Source: Pantoea alfalfae (GTDB lineage Bacteria; Pseudomonadota; Gammaproteobacteria; Enterobacterales; Enterobacteriaceae). From it: DNA of 64,000 bases. The stretch lies in assembly GCF_019880205.1 (NCBI RefSeq), contig NZ_CP082292.1, forward strand, positions 1,860,001-1,924,000. Reading direction: 5' to 3'. Below are positions 59,209-64,000 of the stretch, piece by piece. The notes below the pieces were generated by a model. It had not been told where the DNA came from. It ran no database searches and saw only the letters and a list, made by a program, of their open reading frames with translations. Position 1 is the stretch's first letter. Each line of letters begins with the position of its first letter. Position numbers and translations under genes: made by a program.

Positions 59209-59224
59209 TGTGATGGTGGTCAGA
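59209..59224 (+). promoter_or_regulatory. Putative CRP site upstream of the PTS gene
   Basis: TGTGATGGTGGTCAGA matches TGTGA-N6-TCACA at nine of ten positions, about 90 bp before the EIICB start. Catabolite control of a sugar PTS gene is expected. Confidence 0.6.
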
Positions 59225-59312
59225 TTTTACTCGCCTTTAACTGGCTGATAACGGGAGTTCTCACCACAACGCGCTAATACTTGCTGTTCACTCTCAGAGA
59301 GGGCACAAATCT

Positions 59313-60899
59313 ATGAAACAGCTGACCAGCCAGATTCATGCGTTCGGCAAAGCGTTGATGATGCCAATCTCGGTCATCGCTGCCGCCGGTATTTTCCTCG
59401 GGCTGGCGGCAGCGATGCAGAACCCGGCGGTGACCGGCGAGGCCTTTGCGCAGATGCAGGTGCCGCAGTTAATCATTGGGTTTATCCGCAAAGTCGCCGG
59501 GGCGCTGTTTGCTAACCTGCCGGTCTTCTTTGCAGTAGCGAGTGCCATCGGACTGGCGAAAGCGGAAAAACCTACCGCCGCCTTTGCCGCGGTGATTGGC
59601 TATATCGTGATGAACGTCGGTATCAGCGCGACGCTGGCGGCCAAAGGGATCACCGCCGCCACCACCACACCGGCAGCACTGCAGCAGGCGGGGATGGATC
59701 AGACCACCGCCATGATGACCTCAGCGGAATATATCAACATGCTGGGTGTCTTTACCTATAACATGAGCGTGCTGGGCGGGGTGATTGCCGGTCTGATCAC
59801 GGTGGTACTGCATAATCGCTTCTATACCCAGCAATTGCCCACGGCGATCAGCTTCTTTGGCGGACGGCGTTTTGTGCCAATCGTTACCGTGGTCTGTCTG
59901 CCGCTGGTTGGGGTACTACTGGCCCTGATCTGGCCGACTATTGGTGACGGTATCGCCTGGATAGGTCAGATGATTGGCAAAAGCGGGCAGTACGGCGCAT
60001 TTTTGCTGGGTGCCTTTGAGCGCATCCTGATCCCCACCGGTCTGCATCACATCCTGAATGAAACCGTGCGCTTTACGCCGATTGGCGGCATGGCGGTGGT
60101 CGATGGTCAGACCGTTGTCGGTGCGCTCAACATCTTTAATGCCTCGCTGACTCATCCGGGTTCTATCCCCGATGAGACGCTGCGCACCGCCACGCAGTTT
60201 CTGGCACAGGGCAAGATTCCGGTGATGATGTTTGGTCTGCCCGCTGCGGCGCTGGCGATCTACCACACCGCGCGGCCCGAACATAAACAGCGTGTCAAAG
60301 CACTGGTGATGGCGGGCGCACTGACCTCATTTACCACCGGGATTACCGAGCCGCTGGAGTTCTGCTTTATCTTTGTCTCGCCGGTGCTCTACCTGCTGCA
60401 TGCTTTCCTGACCGGCCTGTCGTTTATGCTGATGTCGATGCTGCATCTGATGATCGGCAATGTGCAGGGTGGTGTCATCGATCTGATAGTGTTTGGCATG
60501 CTGGGCGGCGCGAAAACCCACTGGTGGTGGACGCTGGCGCTGGGGGCAATCTACGCGCCGATCTACTACTACGCATTCCGGCTGGTGATCACCCGGATGC
60601 ATGTCGAGACGCCGGGCCGCGAGTCGGAGGAAGAGAAACCGCAGCAGGTCGCTGCGGATGAGCGGACACAGGTGATCATCAGCGGGCTGGGCGGGCAGGC
60701 CAATATTGAAGATGTCGATTGCTGCTTTACCCGTTTGCGGGTAAGGGTCAAAGAGATGAATCAGGTGGTCGATCAGACATTGATGAGCACCGGTGCTAAC
60801 GGGGTAAATCGCGTCAGCGAGCATGACATTCAGGTGATCTACGGCCCGCAGGTTGAGAAGATCGCTAACGAAGTGAAAATGGCGCTGGGCGTCGCGTAA
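59313..60899 (+). CDS. PTS sugar transporter subunit EIICB (glucose/maltose/alpha-glucoside type)
   Basis: 528 residues. An EIIC membrane domain (about 1-430) carries the substrate-site signature GITEPLEFCF, and the EIIB domain (about 450-528) has the phosphorylated Cys471 in DVDCCFTRLRV. There is no EIIA domain, so it must use EIIA(Glc) Crr. It resembles E. coli MalX and GlvC-type permeases; the sugar is not determined from sequence. GAGAGGGCACAAATCT precedes the ATG. No sugar hydrolase is adjacent. Confidence 0.88.
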   Translation: MKQLTSQIHAFGKALMMPISVIAAAGIFLGLAAAMQNPAVTGEAFAQMQVPQLIIGFIRKVAGALFANLPVFFAVASAIGLAKAEKPTAAFAAVIGYIVMNVGISATLAAKGITAATTTPAALQQAGMDQTTAMMTSAEYINMLGVFTYNMSVLGGVIAGLITVVLHNRFYTQQLPTAISFFGGRRFVPIVTVVCLPLVGVLLALIWPTIGDGIAWIGQMIGKSGQYGAFLLGAFERILIPTGLHHILNETVRFTPIGGMAVVDGQTVVGALNIFNASLTHPGSIPDETLRTATQFLAQGKIPVMMFGLPAAALAIYHTARPEHKQRVKALVMAGALTSFTTGITEPLEFCFIFVSPVLYLLHAFLTGLSFMLMSMLHLMIGNVQGGVIDLIVFGMLGGAKTHWWWTLALGAIYAPIYYYAFRLVITRMHVETPGRESEEEKPQQVAADERTQVIISGLGGQANIEDVDCCFTRLRVRVKEMNQVVDQTLMSTGANGVNRVSEHDIQVIYGPQVEKIANEVKMALGVA

Positions 60900-60928
60900 C
60901 GACAGTTCTCTTCAGACGTGATTACTTC

Positions 60929-60959
60929 GCTAACCGTCCGGCGCTCGCGGGCGGTTAGC
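60929..60959 (+). terminator. Hairpin after the PTS gene
   Basis: GCTAACCG (60929-60936) pairs with CGGTTAGC (60952-60959), 29 bp after the stop. It has no T-run, so terminator strength is doubtful. Confidence 0.5.
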
Positions 60960-61024
60960 ACCTCTTCCTGCAGATATGCAGATCGCTGCCGTCCCGCTTA
61001 TTGTAACTAAAAAAAGCCCAGCCC

Positions 61025-61051
61025 TAATGGGCCGCATCTTTCTGCCGATAT
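61025..61051 (+). promoter_or_regulatory. Putative sigma-28 (FliA) promoter of the chemoreceptor
   Basis: TAAT (61025-61028), 15 bp, GCCGATAT (61044-61051). The consensus is TAAA-N15-GCCGATAA, so there is one mismatch in each box and the spacing is exact. It lies 34 bp before the chemoreceptor ATG, the usual place for a late flagellar-class promoter. Confidence 0.65.
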
Positions 61052-61085
61052 AGCGACTCATCCTCCTTATTATCGGAACTTCGCG

Positions 61086-62630
61086 ATGTCGTTAAAAAAG
61101 TCCTCCCTGATTATCTTCACCTTCCTGTTGGCGTTGTTTCTTACCAGCGTGGCAATCAGTACCTGGCTGCTGATTCAGAGCAATCATTCTTTGAATGCGG
61201 TCAACAAAGAGATCCGCGTGGTGCTTTCGGTGATTGACCCGATCAACCATAGCCGTACGCTGCGTGTCCGTCTGATGGAGTACATGAAGGAGATTGAGGG
61301 CAGTGACGCCAGCAATCCCGCCACGCTGGACAGCGTGCGGACCGTGGCGGGTAAAGCGGATGCCGCATTCCAGGCCTACATGAACGCGCCGCGTCTGCCG
61401 GGCGAAGAGGCGGAAGCCGACGCCTATAGCCAGGCTTATCAGGCCTATCGTCAGCAGGGTTTACAGCCGTTGATCGAGGCGGCAGAGGCGCACGATCAGG
61501 TGCGCTTTAAAAATCAGATTGCCACCGTGGTTCGCCTTGATCGTCAGTATGAAATCATTCTGGACCGTGTTCTGGCGCAGCACGAAACCTACGCCAAAAA
61601 GCTCAACAGCGACGCACAGAGTCACTTCACCTCGGGTGTTACCCTGCTGGGTCTCTTTGGCGTGCTTTTTTTTGGCATCGTCATCGCCATTTACATCTTC
61701 ATGAAGCGCTATGTGCTTTCGCCAATCAATGATGCGCAGGAACACTGTAAGCTTATTGCGGCAGGCGTTCTGGATGCCACAGTGCCAGTGAAACCGGGTT
61801 CACGCAGTGAAATTCAGATGCTGATGGGTTCGCTGGAGCAGATGCGCAGCGCGCTGACTGCCATTATTCTGCAGGTGCGGGATTCAACCCGCTCAGTCTC
61901 TACCGCCTCGCAGGAAATTGCGGCGGGTAACATCGATCTCGCCTCGCGCACCGAACAGCAGGCCGCCGCGCTGACGGAAACCGCAGCCAGCATGGAGCAG
62001 CTGGGCGCAACGGTGAAACAGAACACTGAAAACGTCTTTGAAGCCTGTCGTCTGACCAGTGAAGCGGTGAAAAATGCGGAAAGCGGCGAAAAAGTCTCGC
62101 AGGAAGTGGTGACATCGATGGCGCTGATTAACGCCAGCTCGAAGAAGATTGAAGAGATCACGACCGTTATCGACAGTATCGCTTTCCAGACGAACATTCT
62201 GGCGCTGAATGCGGCCGTCGAAGCCGCCCGTGCGGGTGAGCAGGGACGTGGCTTTGCGGTAGTCGCAGGGGAAGTGCGTAATCTGGCCCAGCGCAGTGCT
62301 ACCGCAGCCAAAGAGATTGAGGGGCTTATTGCAGAATCTGTCTCCATCATCCACGCCGGTTCCGATCAGGTCAGCCGGACGGGCGAAGCGATGAGCGCGA
62401 TTATCTCCTCAGTCAGCCGCGTGAATTTGCTGATGGAGCACATCTCTACCGCATCTGATGAACAGAGTCGCGGCATCGGTCAGATTGAACAGGCGGTCAC
62501 CGAGATGGACAGCGTCACCCAGCAGAACTCGGCGCTGGTTCAGGAATCTGCGGCGGCGTCGGCCTCGCTGGAGGAGCAGGTGCAGTACCTGACGCAGTCG
62601 GTCTCCACCTTCCGTCTGGCAAACAGCTAA
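61086..62630 (+). CDS. Methyl-accepting chemotaxis protein
   Basis: 514 residues. The first membrane span is at about 8-30, a Tar/Tsr-type four-helix periplasmic ligand domain (about 31-182) follows, then a second span (about 184-206), HAMP, and the cytoplasmic signalling hairpin with the conserved tip [20 protein letters not shown]. The C-terminus stops at TFRLANS and has no NWETF tether for CheR, so it is probably methylated with help from other receptors. The ligand is unknown. A sigma-28-like promoter precedes it. Confidence 0.93.
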   Translation: MSLKKSSLIIFTFLLALFLTSVAISTWLLIQSNHSLNAVNKEIRVVLSVIDPINHSRTLRVRLMEYMKEIEGSDASNPATLDSVRTVAGKADAAFQAYMNAPRLPGEEAEADAYSQAYQAYRQQGLQPLIEAAEAHDQVRFKNQIATVVRLDRQYEIILDRVLAQHETYAKKLNSDAQSHFTSGVTLLGLFGVLFFGIVIAIYIFMKRYVLSPINDAQEHCKLIAAGVLDATVPVKPGSRSEIQMLMGSLEQMRSALTAIILQVRDSTRSVSTASQEIAAGNIDLASRTEQQAAALTETAASMEQLGATVKQNTENVFEACRLTSEAVKNAESGEKVSQEVVTSMALINASSKKIEEITTVIDSIAFQTNILALNAAVEAARAGEQGRGFAVVAGEVRNLAQRSATAAKEIEGLIAESVSIIHAGSDQVSRTGEAMSAIISSVSRVNLLMEHISTASDEQSRGIGQIEQAVTEMDSVTQQNSALVQESAAASASLEEQVQYLTQSVSTFRLANS

Positions 62631-62773
62631 CTGGTTTCTTCCGCGCTGCGTCTATGCAGCGCGGGATGCTGTGATGCGTCTCGTCAGGCAGAGAAGAGCA
62701 TGTTTGATTCCGCGCCTTGTGACGGTGGCAGAATGAGCGGATTATACGGCTTTCCACTGAATACGGGGTTGTC

Positions 62774-63505
62774 ATGCTAATCAGCATAGAAAGTGCCCGC
62801 AGCAACAGCGCCGATACCCGACTGGCCTGCACGCTTGCCGCTGCTGCAGGCGCGCTCAATACCGCCGCCTTTGAAATTGTCGGTTTCTTTTCAGCTAACA
62901 TGACCGGAAATGTCTCGCTGCTTTCCGATCATCTGGCAAAAGCCAGTCTCGGGCCGGGCCTGTTTTTTCTGTCTATCGTCCTGCTGTTTATTGCGGGCTC
63001 CGTTTTTTCAACGCTGATGATTAATGCCGGGCACCGCAGGAATATCCGTACTATCTATGCCTTCGTTATCCTGATTGAGGGCATCGCGCTGATTACGCTG
63101 GGCATAATTGAGAATCACTTTCCGCCGCTGTCGCCCGGTGTAGTCTTGATCCTGAGTCTGAGTTTTTTGATGGGGCTGCAGAATGCGGTGGTAACGCGCA
63201 TCTCCAATGCCCGCGTTCGCACCACTCATGTCTCCGGTACGGCGACCGATATTGGAATCGAGCTGGCGATGCTGTTTGAGGTGCTGCGGCGCAAAGTATC
63301 ACCGAAAGATGCACCGATCTGGCTGGGGCGGCTGCGGCTGCACTGCCTGACACTGCTCTCGTTTCTGGTTGGCGGAATTGCCGGTATAGGGCTTTACAGA
63401 TTGCTCAGCTATGATTTTTTATTGCCGGTGGGAGCCGGGTTACTCTGTCTGGCGCTGAACGCCATCTTTACCAGGCCAGTAAAATCAAAGGGCATACTTA
63501 ATTAA
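62774..63505 (+). CDS. DUF1275 (YoaK-like) membrane protein
   Basis: 243 residues with about six spans. The family markers are SADTRLACTLAAAAGALNTA, FFSANMTGNVSLLSDHLA and LSLSFLMGLQNAVVTRISNA followed by RVRTTHVSGTATDIG. E. coli YoaK belongs to the same family; function is unknown. GGGGTTGTC stands before the ATG, a weak site. It lies 143 bp after the chemoreceptor and is possibly independent. Confidence 0.88.
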   Translation: MLISIESARSNSADTRLACTLAAAAGALNTAAFEIVGFFSANMTGNVSLLSDHLAKASLGPGLFFLSIVLLFIAGSVFSTLMINAGHRRNIRTIYAFVILIEGIALITLGIIENHFPPLSPGVVLILSLSFLMGLQNAVVTRISNARVRTTHVSGTATDIGIELAMLFEVLRRKVSPKDAPIWLGRLRLHCLTLLSFLVGGIAGIGLYRLLSYDFLLPVGAGLLCLALNAIFTRPVKSKGILN

Positions 63506-64000
63506 GCCAGACAATTATCTCTGCTGCTTGTATCAGGATTGCGCAAATCCGGATTGCATCATTCCGCCAGCGCAGATGAACCGTGTGGTTAAAGAGCTGA
63601 GCTATAGCAGGATAATAATAAGCATTATATTCTGGTTAATGCTGCCACCAAATCAGTAGCACAAACACGCTTAAATGTGCTCATGGATAATTAACATCGG
63701 CATGACACAATGATTAACTGGAAAATGAACTGAGAGAATATCGCCTGCCCGTCAGCGTTCCTTCTTATCTTTGAACGCTCATATAAAAATCAATAAATCA
63801 TTGAGTTAATGGCCCGTTCGGTCATGCCAGTATTTTATTTTTTGTCTTTGTCGAAATTATCCCGCTCTGGTTTTCATGCATTTCTGCAGACCCCTTATAC
63901 CAGCCCATAAACTGATAATAACTGATTAAAATGCCGGTTACAGAAGAGTGGGTCATAAGAATCATCTCAAAAGAAACTTAAATTAAGTTGTACAATGAGT
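63506..64000. other. AT-rich gene-free right end
   Basis: 495 bp rich in A+T, with short TTAAT/ATTAA and TGATTAA motifs. I find no gene, RNA or clear terminator in it. A gene may begin beyond the edge. Confidence 0.5.

Overview
The window looks like the chromosome of a gammaproteobacterium of the order Enterobacterales, most likely Erwiniaceae (Pantoea or a close relative). Gene order largely follows the E. coli 27-29 min region (adhE, ychE, opp, cls, tonB, yciABC, ompW, trp, yciO, rluB, btuR, yciK, sohB, topA, cysB, acnA, ribA, pgpB, lapAB, pyrF, yciH, osmB, rnb). It differs in ways that fit Erwiniaceae: trpG and trpD are separate genes, oppA is present twice in tandem, the kch position holds other small genes, and an rpfF gene sits beside the yciR/pdeR homologue. 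The genus is inferred from gene content and protein similarity recalled from memory; no search was run.

Layout. 1-3.7 kb: adhE (last ~13 codons lie outside the window) and the MarC-family gene ychE, divergent around a perfect FNR site. 4.3-11.7 kb: oligopeptide permease operon oppA'-oppA-oppBCDF, with hairpins between the two oppA copies and a terminator-like stem after the second. 11.7-18.8 kb: yciU-clsA, yciY, an unrecognised 105-aa gene, a lone ycgZ, a small membrane protein, yciI, tonB, yciA, yciB, yciC and a YkgJ-like cysteine-cluster protein. 19-27 kb: ompW with an FNR site, a BON lipoprotein, and the full trp operon (L-E-G-D-C(F)-B-A) with attenuator and promoter. 27-34 kb: rnm (yciV), yciO, a trypsin-like lipoprotein, rluB, btuR-yciK, sohB, yciN. 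34-42 kb: topA with an internal 9-residue tandem duplication, cysB, three very small ORFs (ymiA first), acnA. 42-47 kb: ribA, pgpB, lapA-lapB, pyrF-yciH, osmB.

47-64 kb is the more accessory part: an araD-like epimerase, kdgT with a KdgR-like operator, the rpfF/rpfR pair, cstA plus a YbdD-family gene, rnb, a YdeP-family molybdopterin oxidoreductase, a PTS EIICB permease with a CRP-like site, a methyl-accepting chemotaxis protein behind a sigma-28-like promoter, a DUF1275 (YoaK-like) membrane protein, and a gene-free AT-rich end.

The most interesting locus is 49.1-52.0 kb. There a DSF-type fatty-acid signal synthase (RpfF) converges on a PAS-GGDEF-EAL protein of exactly the RpfR/PdeR layout. 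Together they should form a self-contained cell-density circuit that converts a diffusible unsaturated fatty acid into a change in cyclic-di-GMP. Other points worth a second look are a trp leader peptide with one Trp codon instead of two, the repeat in TopA, and a hairpin that covers the rpfR ribosome binding site.
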